DNA of 64,000 nt from Paractinoplanes toevensis (GCF_018332695.1 NZ_BOQN01000098.1:1-64000), one strand, 5' to 3'; positions 1 to 8,506 are shown, counted from the stretch's first letter. Notes: generated by a model from the letters alone, not told the origin. Numbers and translations: made by a program.

Positions 1-1
1 C

Positions 2-184
2 GTCGACACCTGCCAGGGCGACTCCGGCGGCCCGATGGTCGGCCGAGACGCGCACGGCGACTGGGTGCAGGTCGGCATCGTCAGCTGGGGACTGGGCTGC
101 GCCCGGGACGGTTACCCCGGCGTCTACACGCAAATCTCGACATTCCGCGCGGCCATCCGTAACGCCACCCACAAGTTGAGCTGA
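2..184 (+). CDS. trypsin-like serine protease, C-terminal fragment
   Basis: The window opens inside this gene, so only the last 60 residues are present. They contain CQGDSGGP, the chymotrypsin-family motif around the catalytic serine, then GIVSWGLGCARDGYPGVYT, the usual S1-pocket and disulfide region, and stop shortly after the final helix. The catalytic His and Asp lie upstream and cannot be checked. Family members of this kind in actinomycetes are normally secreted; the signal peptide is outside the window. Confidence 0.93.
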   Translation, partial: VDTCQGDSGGPMVGRDAHGDWVQVGIVSWGLGCARDGYPGVYTQISTFRAAIRNATHKLS

Positions 185-222
185 ACCTGGCAAGCCTTGC
201 CGTCGCCTGGGACCATCGAACC

Positions 223-903
223 ATGAGTTACGGCGGCACCGACCCACAGTCAGAAGCGGCGAAGTTCGGGACCGACGCGTTCTACGCCTCGCTGGGGCGG
301 GCCTTCGTGACCATGTGCGCCGTCATTCCCGTTCTGTTCCTGATCGAGGCGATCGACCGGGGCATCGGCGCCGGCCAGCTCGACGTGGCCGGCGGCATCA
401 TCCCGCACCGCCTCAGCGGCCTGGACGGCGTCCTGTTCAGCCCGTTCCTGCACTCCGGGTGGGACCACCTCTACGGCAACGCGGTGCCGCTGATCCTGGT
501 CGGCACGTTCGCCCTGGCCGGCGGGGTGCGTCGGTTCATCTGGTCGACCGCGGTCATCATGCTGGTGAGCGGCCTCGGCGTCTGGTTCGTCGGCGACCCG
601 AACAGCGTGGTCGTCGGCGCGAGCGGCGTCATCTTCGGCTACCTCGGCCTGCTGGTGACCCGCGGCCTGGTCGAGCGCAGCTGGTGGAACCTGGGCGTGT
701 CCGCGTTCATCGGCCTGCTGTATTGGTACCAGCTCTACAACATCCTGCCGACCGACCAGCCGATCTCCTGGCAGGGCCACCTGCTCGGCCTGCTCGGCGG
801 CGTGCTGGCGGCGGTCATCTTCCGTCGCAAGCGGCCGAAACGCGCCAAGATCTCGCCGTCCCCGTTCACGCCGAGCACGACCACCACCCTGACCGACCTC
901 TGA
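223..903 (+). CDS. rhomboid family intramembrane serine protease
   Basis: This is a polytopic membrane protein of 226 residues and a likely intramembrane protease. The rhomboid signature is complete: His77, His82 and Asn86 in HSGWDHLYGN, GASG at 132-135 with catalytic Ser134, and the partner His186 in QGHLLG. About six hydrophobic segments are visible. A basic, Thr-rich tail (about 203-226) is probably cytoplasmic. The substrate is unknown. It lies 38 bp after the protease fragment; co-transcription is possible but not shown. Confidence 0.92.
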   Translation: MSYGGTDPQSEAAKFGTDAFYASLGRAFVTMCAVIPVLFLIEAIDRGIGAGQLDVAGGIIPHRLSGLDGVLFSPFLHSGWDHLYGNAVPLILVGTFALAGGVRRFIWSTAVIMLVSGLGVWFVGDPNSVVVGASGVIFGYLGLLVTRGLVERSWWNLGVSAFIGLLYWYQLYNILPTDQPISWQGHLLGLLGGVLAAVIFRRKRPKRAKISPSPFTPSTTTTLTDL

Positions 904-909
904 GGACGG

Positions 910-1749
910 TCAGGCCAGCTCGCGCAGCCGGGGCAGCAGAGCCACCGCCTGCTCGAGCCCGGCACCGCGCGGCATCAGGATCAGGTCGGTAAACCCCGCC
1001 GCGACGAACCGCTCGGCCGCGCGCAGTGTGTCGTCCGGCTGTGCGGCCAGCGGAAACTGCACGCCCCGGCGCAGGGTCGCCGGATCGCGCCCGGCGTCCC
1101 GGCAGTTCCGATCCAGGATTGTCATCAAGCGCACCAGGTCACCGGGCTCGTCGTCGAAGGTGGCGGTGAGCCAGGCGTCGGCCCGTCGCGCGACGGCTCG
1201 CAGGCCCCGCCGTTCGCCGTTGCTCGCCATCCACAGCGGAAGCGGTCGCTGCACCGGTTTCGGGTCGGAGACCGCGCCGGTCAACCGGTAGTGCGTGCCG
1301 TCGAAGTGGGCCACCGGCGTGTCCCACAGCAGGCGCAGCACCTGCGCCGCCTCGTCGAGCCGATCGACCCGGGTGCGGGCCGGCACCTCGGGCAGGCCGG
1401 CCATCGTGTCGGCCTCCGGATCGCCGCCGGCGCCGAGGCCCACATCCAGCCGCCCTCCGGCGAGGTGGTCGACGGTCGACGCCATCTTGGCCAGCAGCGC
1501 CGGGTGCCGATAGCCGTTGCCGGTGACCAGGGTGCCGAGTCGCACCCGCCGGGTGGCCTGAGCCATTGCCGCCAGGATCGTCCACGCCTCGAAGATGTCA
1601 CCGGTGCGGTCCCGACCCATCGGCCGGAGGTGGTCGAAGACCCAGCAACTGTCGAGGCCGCTGTCGTCGACCCGGGCCCACAGCTCGCGGTATTCGTCGA
1701 TCGTGAAGTGCTGCTGGGAGGCCTTCCACCCGATGGTGAGTCTCTGCAT
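910..1749 (-). CDS. LLM-class F420-dependent oxidoreductase
   Basis: The 279-residue protein has the bacterial luciferase-like TIM-barrel pattern: an early SGLDSCWVFDH strand-helix, TLVTGNGYRHPALLAKMASTVD in the middle, and GRLDVGLGAGGDPEAD. In actinobacteria this subgroup usually binds coenzyme F420 rather than FMN; the sequence alone does not fix the cofactor or substrate. The gene diverges from a MarR-type regulator across a short promoter region with an inverted repeat, so that regulator probably controls it. Confidence 0.88.
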   Translation of the reverse strand: MQRLTIGWKASQQHFTIDEYRELWARVDDSGLDSCWVFDHLRPMGRDRTGDIFEAWTILAAMAQATRRVRLGTLVTGNGYRHPALLAKMASTVDHLAGGRLDVGLGAGGDPEADTMAGLPEVPARTRVDRLDEAAQVLRLLWDTPVAHFDGTHYRLTGAVSDPKPVQRPLPLWMASNGERRGLRAVARRADAWLTATFDDEPGDLVRLMTILDRNCRDAGRDPATLRRGVQFPLAAQPDDTLRAAERFVAAGFTDLILMPRGAGLEQAVALLPRLRELA

Positions 1750-1768
1750 ATGCTCAGGCTAGCTGATC

Positions 1769-1783
1769 GTCAGTAGTGCTGAC
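1769..1783. promoter_or_regulatory. inverted repeat between LLM oxidoreductase and marR genes
   Basis: GTCAG-TAGTG-CTGAC is a perfect 5-bp-arm inverted repeat in the divergent intergenic region, 20 bp upstream of the oxidoreductase ATG. It is a plausible MarR dimer site. It also helps choose the regulator's start: a GTG at 1776 would fall inside it, so GTG 1812 is preferred. Confidence 0.4.
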
Positions 1784-1811
1784 TATCTGCTCGACGGGAT
1801 ATCGTATCTGC

Positions 1812-2222
1812 GTGCTTCACGATCGGCTCGGCTACCTGCTGAAACATGTCCAGCTATCGCTCACCGAGCAGACCGGTGCGGTGCTCGCACCGCTCGACGT
1901 CACGGGGCGAGAGCTGGCCGTACTGACGGTGTTGGGTGGACCCGAAGCGCTGGCTCAGCAGCAGGCGGCGGCCAAGCTCGGCGTCGACCGGACCACGATG
2001 GTTGATCTCGTCGATGCGCTCCAGGGCAAGCAACTGGTGGAGCGGCGGCCCGACCCGGCGGACCGGCGGCGGAACCTCGTGCACCTCACCGAGCGGGGGC
2101 GGCAGGTCCTCGTGGAGGGCTCGCGGGTGCACGCGCGGGCGGAGCGGGAGTTTCTCGCCGCACTGGACGAGGACGAGATCCGGCAGCTCAAGTCGCTGCT
2201 TCAGCGCGTACTCAAGGAATGA
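1812..2222 (+). CDS. MarR family transcriptional regulator
   Basis: This is a winged-helix regulator of about 136 residues. The core reads LGYLLKHVQLSL, then the HTH (LAQQQAAAKLGVDRTTMVDL) and the wing RRPDPADRRRNLVHLT, all typical of MarR. I chose GTG 1812, which gives a normal MarR N-terminus; an upstream GTG at 1776 is in frame but lies inside the inverted repeat at 1769-1783. The divergent F420-type oxidoreductase is the likely target. The ligand is unknown. Confidence 0.9.
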   Translation: MLHDRLGYLLKHVQLSLTEQTGAVLAPLDVTGRELAVLTVLGGPEALAQQQAAAKLGVDRTTMVDLVDALQGKQLVERRPDPADRRRNLVHLTERGRQVLVEGSRVHARAEREFLAALDEDEIRQLKSLLQRVLKE

Positions 2223-2268
2223 AAGAGGGAGGGCGCCGCGGCGCCCTCCCCCTCGTGGTTCTCCCGTC

Positions 2269-3306
2269 TTACAGGACCGGGTCGCCCATCGGTACGGTCG
2301 GCAGGTGACCGTCGAAGTCGACCGCGGAGTAGAGCGCGAGCTTCTCCAGGCGGTGGTATGAGTCGATCACCCGGATCGTCCCGCTCTTGGAGCGCATCAC
2401 GATCGACTGGGTGTGCGCGCCGCCGGCTCGGTAACGAACGCCCTTGAGCAGGTCGCCCGAGGTGACCCCGGTGGCGACGAAGAAGCAGTTGTCGCCGGTC
2501 ACCAGGTCGTCGGTGGTCAGCACCCGGTCGAGGTCGTGCCCGGCGGCGAGGGCCTTCTCCCGCTCGGCGTCGTCGCGTGGCCACAGCTTCGCCTGGATCA
2601 TGCCGCCCAGGCACTTCAGGGCACACGCCGCCGTGATGCCCTCGGGCGTGCCGCCGACCCCCATCAGTACGTCCACGTCGGACTCCATCCGGGCCGCGGA
2701 GATCGCGCCCGCGATGTCGCCGTCCGAGATGAACTTGATGTTGGCGCCGGCCTGGCGCACCTCCTCGACCAGGGTGGCGTGCCGCGGCCGGTCGAGGATG
2801 CAGACCGTCACGTCGGAGATGCTCGACCTCTTCGCCCGGGCGATGCGCCGCAGGTTCTCCGCGGTGCCGGCGTTGATGTCGACGACGTCGGCGCAGTCCG
2901 GGCCGACCGCGATCTTGTCCATGTAGAAGACGGCGCTCGGGTCGAACATCGCGCCGCGCTCGGCGACCGCGAGCACCGCCACCGAGCCGGGCATGCCCTT
3001 GCTCATCAGCGTGGTGCCGTCGATCGGGTCGACGGCCACGTCGACCTCGGGGCCGGTGCCGTCACCCACCAGCTCCCCGTTGAACAGCATCGGGGCTTCG
3101 TCCTTCTCACCCTCGCCGATCACCACGGTGCCGCGCATCTGGATCGAGTTGATCAGTTTGCGCATGGCGTCGACGGCGGCGCCGTCACCGCCGTTCTTGT
3201 CGCCGCGGCCCACCCAACGGCCGGCCGCCATGGCGGCCGCCTCGGTGACGCGGACCAGATCGAGGGCGATGTTGCGGTCGAGATCCTGGGGAACCCGGGC
3301 AGGCAT
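2269..3306 (-). CDS. glpX: fructose-1,6-bisphosphatase class II
   Basis: This enzyme hydrolyses fructose 1,6-bisphosphate to fructose 6-phosphate in gluconeogenesis; GlpX is the usual form in actinobacteria. The 345-residue protein contains GEGEKDEAPML (about 64-74) and DPIDGTT (93-99), the metal-binding lithium-sensitive phosphatase motifs, and GVGGTPEG further on. ATG 3306 is preferred over an upstream in-frame GTG because GAGGAGG lies just before it. It is divergent from a DUF4245 gene, a common actinobacterial arrangement. Confidence 0.96.
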   Translation of the reverse strand: MPARVPQDLDRNIALDLVRVTEAAAMAAGRWVGRGDKNGGDGAAVDAMRKLINSIQMRGTVVIGEGEKDEAPMLFNGELVGDGTGPEVDVAVDPIDGTTLMSKGMPGSVAVLAVAERGAMFDPSAVFYMDKIAVGPDCADVVDINAGTAENLRRIARAKRSSISDVTVCILDRPRHATLVEEVRQAGANIKFISDGDIAGAISAARMESDVDVLMGVGGTPEGITAACALKCLGGMIQAKLWPRDDAEREKALAAGHDLDRVLTTDDLVTGDNCFFVATGVTSGDLLKGVRYRAGGAHTQSIVMRSKSGTIRVIDSYHRLEKLALYSAVDFDGHLPTVPMGDPVL

Positions 3307-3407
3307 GAAGGTGCCTCCTCGCGACGTTGCGGGGCTGGTAGATAACCGATCCTCACATGCCCGGACGCGCAAAGTCCCGTTCCAGCGACATGGTTAACAA
3401 TGGGTGC

Positions 3408-3971
3408 GTGGATCCCACCTCGGACGTTGAGAGCAACACGGCACCGGCTCCCCGCCTCGGACGCCGTGAGGAACGCTCGCCGCGCGACATGCTGATGTCG
3501 CTGGGCGTGCTGCTGGTGCCGATCGCACTGTTGCTGGTCATCTACCGCACGCTGCTCAGCGGCGACGCGCCGATCACGGTCGACCCGAGCTCCGCGATCC
3601 AGGAGGCGCAGAAGGCCGCCGCCTTCACGGTCATCACGCCGCAGGCCCTCGGCGACGACTGGCACACCTCCAGTGCCACCTTCCGGCGGCAGGCCGACGG
3701 GGCGACCCTGCGGCTCGGCTACGTCGCCCCGGACAAGGACCCGGTCCAGCTGGTCGAGAGCAGCGTGCCGACCGCCTCGCTGCTCCCGGGCGAACTGGGT
3801 GGCGACTCCAAGGCGCTGGGCAACTTCCGCACCGATGACGGGGTGTGGACCGTCTACGAAGCGCGGCCGGGCGAGAAAGCTCTGGTCCTGGCCGCACCGA
3901 CCCGGACGATCGTGGTGGTCGGCAAGACCGACATGGAGCACCTGGAGGCCCTGGCCTCCGCGTTGAGTTAG
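3408..3971 (+). CDS. DUF4245-type single-pass membrane protein
   Basis: This is a 187-residue protein with a basic Arg-rich N-terminus, one transmembrane helix (MLMSLGVLLVPIALLLVIY) and an extracytoplasmic domain of about 140 residues with YVAPDKDPVQLVESS and DGVWTVYEA. It matches the DUF4245 family commonly found beside glpX in actinobacteria. Its function is unknown. GTG 3408 is preferred; in-frame ATGs at 3357 and 3390 would reach into the glpX leader region. Confidence 0.82.
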   Translation: MDPTSDVESNTAPAPRLGRREERSPRDMLMSLGVLLVPIALLLVIYRTLLSGDAPITVDPSSAIQEAQKAAAFTVITPQALGDDWHTSSATFRRQADGATLRLGYVAPDKDPVQLVESSVPTASLLPGELGGDSKALGNFRTDDGVWTVYEARPGEKALVLAAPTRTIVVVGKTDMEHLEALASALS

Positions 3972-3994
3972 ACAGTCATCTAAGCTCCTCCGCC

Positions 3995-4804
3995 ATGAAT
4001 ACGCTACGGGGAACCATCACCTCCGCCGCGCTGGCCGGTCTGCTGGGCTTCGCCCTGACCGGCTGCGGCACCTCCACCGACAGCGACACGGCCGGCGGCA
4101 CCTCGACCGCCGCCGCCACCACCGCCCCCGCCGACCCGAAGACGGCGCTCATCGCCTCCCTCAAAGAGCTGAAGACGGGCAACTACGCCCTCCGCGTCGA
4201 CTCGCCGGAAACCAAGGTGACCGGCAGCGTGCACGTGCCGAGCAAGAGCGGCGCGCTGAAGATGGACGTGACGTCCGATGGCTCCAGCTTCACGATGGAG
4301 CTGGTCGGGGCGGCTCCGGACCGCTGGGTCCGGATCAGCTCGTCCGACGCCGCCATCCAGCAGCTGCTCGGCAGCGACGGCAAGACGTGGAGCCACATCG
4401 ACACGTCCAAGGTCGCGAAGGGTGGCGGCCTCGACATCGACGTGACCAACGCCGATCTACTCGGTGTGGAGGCCCTGCTCCAGGGGGTCACCGCGGTGAA
4501 GGGTGACGCCCGCACCATCGCCGGCACGATCGACGCCACCAAGGTCAACGCCGATGACGGCTTCCTGGACGACGACGCGATCAAGGCGATGGGCGCGGGA
4601 GCGTCGTCGCTTCCGTTCACCGCGACCCTCGACGGCCAGGGCCGGCTCACCAAACTGGTGATCGACGCGCCGAAGGCGGGCGACACGCCGGCCGGCAAGT
4701 GGGCCTACACCATCTCCGGTTACGGCGAGCAGAAGGCTCAGACGAAGCCGGCCGGTGCCATCAAGGAGATGTCGGCCAAGCAGCTCGAGATGCTGAACAG
4801 CTAG
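3995..4804 (+). CDS. LppX/LprG-like lipoprotein
   Basis: This is a predicted lipoprotein of 269 residues. The signal peptide ends in the lipobox LTGC (Cys at about 23) and is followed by a Ser/Thr/Ala linker. The rest resembles the LppX_LprAFG fold: KTALIASLKELKTGNYALRV, long antiparallel strands and DGQGRLTKLVID. Relatives bind lipids or act in envelope lipid transport; the ligand here cannot be read from sequence. Its stop codon overlaps the convergent xseB stop, both using CTAG at 4801-4804. Confidence 0.82.
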   Translation: MNTLRGTITSAALAGLLGFALTGCGTSTDSDTAGGTSTAAATTAPADPKTALIASLKELKTGNYALRVDSPETKVTGSVHVPSKSGALKMDVTSDGSSFTMELVGAAPDRWVRISSSDAAIQQLLGSDGKTWSHIDTSKVAKGGGLDIDVTNADLLGVEALLQGVTAVKGDARTIAGTIDATKVNADDGFLDDDAIKAMGAGASSLPFTATLDGQGRLTKLVIDAPKAGDTPAGKWAYTISGYGEQKAQTKPAGAIKEMSAKQLEMLNS

Positions 4805-5007
4805 TCGGACTCGACACGAGCGGCCCGGGCGGCGTCGATGCGCTCCCGGGCCCCGTCGAGCCAGCGCCGGCAGACGTCGGCCAGTTTCTCGCCGCGCTCC
4901 CACAGCGCCAGCGACTCCTCCAGCGAGGTGCCGCCCTGCTCGAGGCGCTCCACCACGCCGGCAAGCTCGGTGCGCGCCTGCTCGTAGCTCAGGGTGTCGT
5001 CGCTCAT
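4801..5007 (-). CDS. xseB: exodeoxyribonuclease VII small subunit
   Basis: This 68-residue helical protein matches XseB: SYEQARTELAGVVERLEQG followed by SLEESLALWERGEKLADVCR. It binds XseA to form exonuclease VII, which degrades single-stranded DNA. Its ATG overlaps the xseA stop by 4 bases (ATGA), indicating translational coupling. Its own stop overlaps the convergent lipoprotein stop. Confidence 0.96.
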   Translation of the reverse strand: MSDDTLSYEQARTELAGVVERLEQGGTSLEESLALWERGEKLADVCRRWLDGARERIDAARAARVESD

Positions 5008-6233
5008 TCGCTCTCCCGTACCTCTGCTCGCAGCTCGCCCTCGGCCAGCCGGACCCGCAGGATGTCGTCGGTCTTGACCTCGTCGGCCGCGCGGACCACG
5101 TGCCCGTCGGCGCGCTGCACGATCGCGTAACCCCGCTGCAGGGTGGCGGCCGGCGACAGGCCGCGCAGCCGGGCCACCGTGTGCCGCAGGTCGTCGTCGG
5201 CGCGGCGCAGCCGGTGATCGAGGCTGCGGACCGAGCGCTCGCGCAGCGCGGTCACGTCGGCCGCCCGCTGGTCGATCAGCAGCTCCGGCCGGGCCAGCGA
5301 CGGCCGGGACAGCCACGCCTCGATCCCCTGACGCTCTCGGTCTATCCGGGTCAGCACCGCCCGGTCGAGCCGGCGCCGGGCCGACTCGATGAGCTGCCGC
5401 TCCTCGCCCAGGTCGGGGACGATCCGCTTGGCCGCGTCGGTCGGGGTCGAGGCGCGCAGGTCGGCGACGTAGTCGACCAGGGGCGCGTCGGTCTCGTGGC
5501 CGATCGCGCTGACCACCGGGGTGCGGGTGCCGAAGACCGCGCGGCACAGCGCCTCGTCGGAGAACGGCAATAGATCTTCCACGCTGCCGCCGCCGCGAGC
5601 GATCACGATGACGTCGACCGTCTCGTCGTTGTCGAGGACCTTGAGCGCGTCGATGATCTGCGGAACCGCGGTCGGGCCCTGGACCGGGACGTTGATCACC
5701 CGGAAGTCGACGGCCGGCCAGCGGCGCCGGGTGTTCATCAGAACGTCGCGCTCGGCGGCGCTGGCCCGGCCGGTGATCAGGCCGATGCGCTGCGGCAGGA
5801 ACGGCAACCGTCGCTTGCGCTCGCGGGCGAACAGGCCCTCGGCGGCGAGCAGTTTCTTCAACCGCTCGAGGCGGGCCAGCAACTCGCCCAGACCGACCTG
5901 GCGGATCTCGTCGGCGCGGAGGCTGAGCGTGCCGCGGGCCGGGTAGAACTCCGGCTTGGCGTGCAGGGTGACCCGGGCCCCCTCGGCCAGCTCGGGTGCG
6001 CCCGCGTCGAGCACGTCGCGGTGGGCGGTGACGGTGAGGCTGAGGTCGGCCGACGGGTCGCGCAGGGTCAGGAACACCACGGCCGAGCCGGGGCGCCGGC
6101 TGATCTGGGCGACCTGGCCGTCGACCCACACCCAGCCGAGCTTGGCGATCCAGGCACCGACCTTCTGACTGACGACGCGAACCGGCCACGGCTCGTCGGC
6201 GGTGCTCTTCGGTGCCGGCCCGGGCTCACTCAC
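5004..6233 (-). CDS. xseA: exodeoxyribonuclease VII large subunit
   Basis: This is the catalytic subunit of exonuclease VII, 409 residues long. An N-terminal OB fold (about 15-105, with VWVDGQVAQISRRPGSAVVF) is followed by the nuclease domain with GLITGRASAAERD, VIVIARGGGSVEDL and SAIGHETD, then a coiled-coil, Arg-rich region and a C-terminal RGYAIV segment. It starts with GTG and overlaps xseB by 4 bases. Confidence 0.97.
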   Translation of the reverse strand: MSEPGPAPKSTADEPWPVRVVSQKVGAWIAKLGWVWVDGQVAQISRRPGSAVVFLTLRDPSADLSLTVTAHRDVLDAGAPELAEGARVTLHAKPEFYPARGTLSLRADEIRQVGLGELLARLERLKKLLAAEGLFARERKRRLPFLPQRIGLITGRASAAERDVLMNTRRRWPAVDFRVINVPVQGPTAVPQIIDALKVLDNDETVDVIVIARGGGSVEDLLPFSDEALCRAVFGTRTPVVSAIGHETDAPLVDYVADLRASTPTDAAKRIVPDLGEERQLIESARRRLDRAVLTRIDRERQGIEAWLSRPSLARPELLIDQRAADVTALRERSVRSLDHRLRRADDDLRHTVARLRGLSPAATLQRGYAIVQRADGHVVRAADEVKTDDILRVRLAEGELRAEVRESE

Positions 6234-6242
6234 CCGGCCAGA

Positions 6243-6836
6243 CTACGGAACACCTCTGACATTCTCCTCGTCCACCGCTTCGGCCCGGGGTTCGGCGTGC
6301 CGCCCGGTGGAGACCGGTGGTGCCGGCACCGCGGTCGGCACCGCGGTCGGCACCGCGGTCGGCACCGCGACCGGGGCCGGGGTCGCGGCGGTGACCGCGA
6401 GCAGCACGAACATCCCGATGCAGGCCCAGAAGACGAGGTCGGCCACGGCACGACCGCCGTCGGAGTGCCAGTGTCCGGACCTTTCCGCCAGCAGGGTGAA
6501 CGGGAAGCCGTGCCGCTTGTCGTAATCGCTCAGGCAGCAGATCGCCGTCGAGGTCCGCGGCAGCGCGCTGATCACGAAGCCGAGCAGGGTGACCGCGCCG
6601 CCGGCCAGCCAGGCGATCCGGCCGGGCTGCCCGCGCAGGATGCCGGCCGACAGCAACGCTCCGCCGCCGATCGCCAGGACCGCGTGGAACAGCAGGTAGG
6701 GGACGTCGGTGATGCCCATCGCGAGGTTCAGGACGCCGATCCCCAGGCAGCCCCAGCCGGTCAGCAACCGGGCCATGCTCAGGACGGACGACAGGCCGGT
6801 CTCCTCGTCCTCGGCCTGCGGCCCGGCGTCGCGCAT
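6243..6836 (-). CDS. membrane protein with CC motif, paralogue of the upstream gene
   Basis: This protein of about 197 residues has four hydrophobic helices in pairs around a loop containing STAICCLSDYDKRHGFPFT. The neighbour at 6895-7422 has the matching pattern ERTCCSYAVIADRGWPFT, so the two are tandem paralogues of unknown function. After the last helix comes an Ala/Pro/Val tail with VPTA repeats encoded by 12-bp tandem repeats. ATG 6836 is chosen; a GTG five codons upstream is also possible. Confidence 0.7.
   Translation of the reverse strand: MRDAGPQAEDEETGLSSVLSMARLLTGWGCLGIGVLNLAMGITDVPYLLFHAVLAIGGGALLSAGILRGQPGRIAWLAGGAVTLLGFVISALPRTSTAICCLSDYDKRHGFPFTLLAERSGHWHSDGGRAVADLVFWACIGMFVLLAVTAATPAPVAVPTAVPTAVPTAVPAPPVSTGRHAEPRAEAVDEENVRGVP
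6322..6368. repeat. 12-bp tandem repeat encoding VPTA units
   Basis: Three perfect copies of GGTCGGCACCGC (6333-6368) follow a partial fourth copy. They lie inside the membrane-protein gene and encode a repeating Val-Pro-Thr-Ala tail after the last transmembrane helix. Copy number could vary by replication slippage without changing frame. Confidence 0.85.
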
Positions 6837-6865
6837 GCGACCGAGTATCACCGCGTATCACCGCA

Positions 6866-6885
6866 AAAGCCGCCGTATTCGGCGG
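6866..6885 (-). terminator. probable intrinsic terminator between paralogous membrane-protein genes
   Basis: On the minus strand, CCGCCG-AATA-CGGCGG is followed by CTTTT, about 10 bases after the TAA of the upstream gene. Two further overlapping palindromes (GTATTC-GGCG-GAATAC at 6875-6890 and GGCGG-AATA-CCGCC at 6881-6894) use the same bases, so alternative hairpins are possible. A protein-binding site cannot be excluded. Confidence 0.55.
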
Positions 6886-6894
6886 AATACCGCC

Positions 6895-7422
6895 TTATCC
6901 GGCCTGCGGTACCCGGTGGTCACCCCGGGCGCGCCGCACCAGCACACCGATCACCACGAGCAACAGGCCGGCGTACGCCCACAGGACCACGTTCGCGGTG
7001 AGCGAGACCAGGTCGACGTTCCAGTTCGACGAGTCGGCGAGCCGCTGCGCCGTGGCCGGGTCGTCGGCGATCGCACCTTTCTGCATCCAGGTGAACGGCC
7101 AGCCCCGATCGGCGATGACGGCGTACGAGCAGCAGGTGCGCTCGGTCAGCGCGACCAGGCCCGCGGCCGTGCCGACCAGCGCGAACCCGGCCATCACCAG
7201 CGCCGTGAGCCGGCGCGGAAGCCGGATGCGGTGCGGCATGAGCAGCACCAGGCCGGCCGCCGCCAGCACCAGGCCGGCCCCCAGGTCGACCCATTCGTGC
7301 GTGCTGACCAGGATCCAGGTGAGGCCGCCCACCAGGGAGAGCGCACCCGCCAGCCAGCGCACGAGGCGCCCGGCCGCCGTCCACCGGCTGGTCTTCTCAT
7401 CGATCGACACGTCGTTCGCCAC
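6895..7422 (-). CDS. four-helix membrane protein with CC motif
   Basis: The protein has 175 residues and four predicted transmembrane helices. Between helices 2-3 and the last helix lies TERTCCSYAVIADRGWPFT, equivalent to the CC loop in the following gene. The adjacent cysteines on a predicted outer loop could form a disulfide or bind metal. GTG 7422 is chosen because upstream in-frame sequence is Arg-rich and lacks a sensible start. No function is recognised. Confidence 0.68.
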   Translation of the reverse strand: MANDVSIDEKTSRWTAAGRLVRWLAGALSLVGGLTWILVSTHEWVDLGAGLVLAAAGLVLLMPHRIRLPRRLTALVMAGFALVGTAAGLVALTERTCCSYAVIADRGWPFTWMQKGAIADDPATAQRLADSSNWNVDLVSLTANVVLWAYAGLLLVVIGVLVRRARGDHRVPQAG

Positions 7423-7534
7423 CCGACGAGTATGCCCGCGATATCGACGATCGCCCCTCACCGCGATCTGCCCCCGTGCTGTGGCGCCGGTCGCACGTCG
7501 GTCGCAACCTGGCGGGCCCACGTACCATGGCCGG

Positions 7535-8506
7535 GTGACCGAAGCTCGTAAGCGTGTGTTGCTGGCCAAGCCGCGCGGCTATTGCGCCGGCGTCGACCGG
7601 GCGGTCCAGACCGTCGAGGAGGCGCTGAAGCTGTACGGTGCGCCGGTCTACGTGCGTAAGCAGATCGTGCACAACAAACACGTGGTCAGCACGCTCGAGG
7701 CGGCCGGCGCGATCTTCGTGGAGGAGAACGAGGAGGTCCCCGAGGGGTCCACCGTCGTCTTCTCGGCGCACGGCGTCGCGCCCGAGGTGCACGAGCAGGC
7801 CCGGGTGCGCAATCTCAAGGCGATCGACGCGACCTGCCCGCTGGTCACCAAGGTCCACAACGAGGCCAAGCGGTTCGCCGCCGACGACTACGACATCCTG
7901 CTCATCGGTCACGAAGGCCACGAGGAGGTCGTCGGCACCTCCGGCGAGGCCCCCGCGCACATCCAGCTGGTCGACGGCCCCGACTCGGTCGACAAGGTCG
8001 TGGTGCGCGACCCGGCCAAGGTCGTCTGGCTGTCGCAGACCACGCTCTCGGTCGACGAGACCATGGAGACGGTGGCCCGGCTCAAGACCAAGCTGCCCCT
8101 GCTCCAGTCGCCGCCCAGCGACGACATCTGCTATGCCACCCAGAACCGCCAGCACGTGGTCAAGGAGATCGCTCCGGACTGCGACGTGGTCATCGTGGTC
8201 GGCTCGAAGAACTCGTCGAACTCGGTGCGGCTGGTCGAGGTGGCGGTCGACGCCGGTGCACGGGCCGGCCACCTGGTCGACTACGCCTCCGAGATCCAGG
8301 ACGAGTGGCTGACCGGCGCGACCACGGTCGGCGTCTCCTCCGGCGCGAGCGTGCCGGAAGACCTGGTCATGGACGTGCTCCAGCACCTCGCGGCGCGGGG
8401 TTTCGGCGAGGTCACCGAGTACACCACCGCCGAGGAGCGGCTCACCTTCTCGCTGCCGCAGGAGCTGCGCCGCGACATGAAGGCAGCCGCGGCCGCTAAG
8501 GCTTGA
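7535..8506 (+). CDS. ispH: 4-hydroxy-3-methylbut-2-enyl diphosphate reductase
   Basis: This is the last enzyme of the MEP isoprenoid pathway, reducing HMBPP to IPP and DMAPP with an Fe-S cluster. The 323-residue protein has the three conserved cluster cysteines, Cys17 (GYCAGV), Cys101 (ATCPLV) and Cys199 (DICYATQNR), plus IGHEGHEEVVGT and the SSNSVRL motif. It starts at GTG 7535; the nearby ATG is out of frame. Its 3' end overlaps convergent rmuC by 11 bp. Confidence 0.97.
   Translation: MTEARKRVLLAKPRGYCAGVDRAVQTVEEALKLYGAPVYVRKQIVHNKHVVSTLEAAGAIFVEENEEVPEGSTVVFSAHGVAPEVHEQARVRNLKAIDATCPLVTKVHNEAKRFAADDYDILLIGHEGHEEVVGTSGEAPAHIQLVDGPDSVDKVVVRDPAKVVWLSQTTLSVDETMETVARLKTKLPLLQSPPSDDICYATQNRQHVVKEIAPDCDVVIVVGSKNSSNSVRLVEVAVDAGARAGHLVDYASEIQDEWLTGATTVGVSSGASVPEDLVMDVLQHLAARGFGEVTEYTTAEERLTFSLPQELRRDMKAAAAAKA

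Noticed and set aside
6322..6368. Tandem 12-mers considered as iterons or an origin
   Set aside because: They encode a VPTA tail in frame and no replication gene is near.
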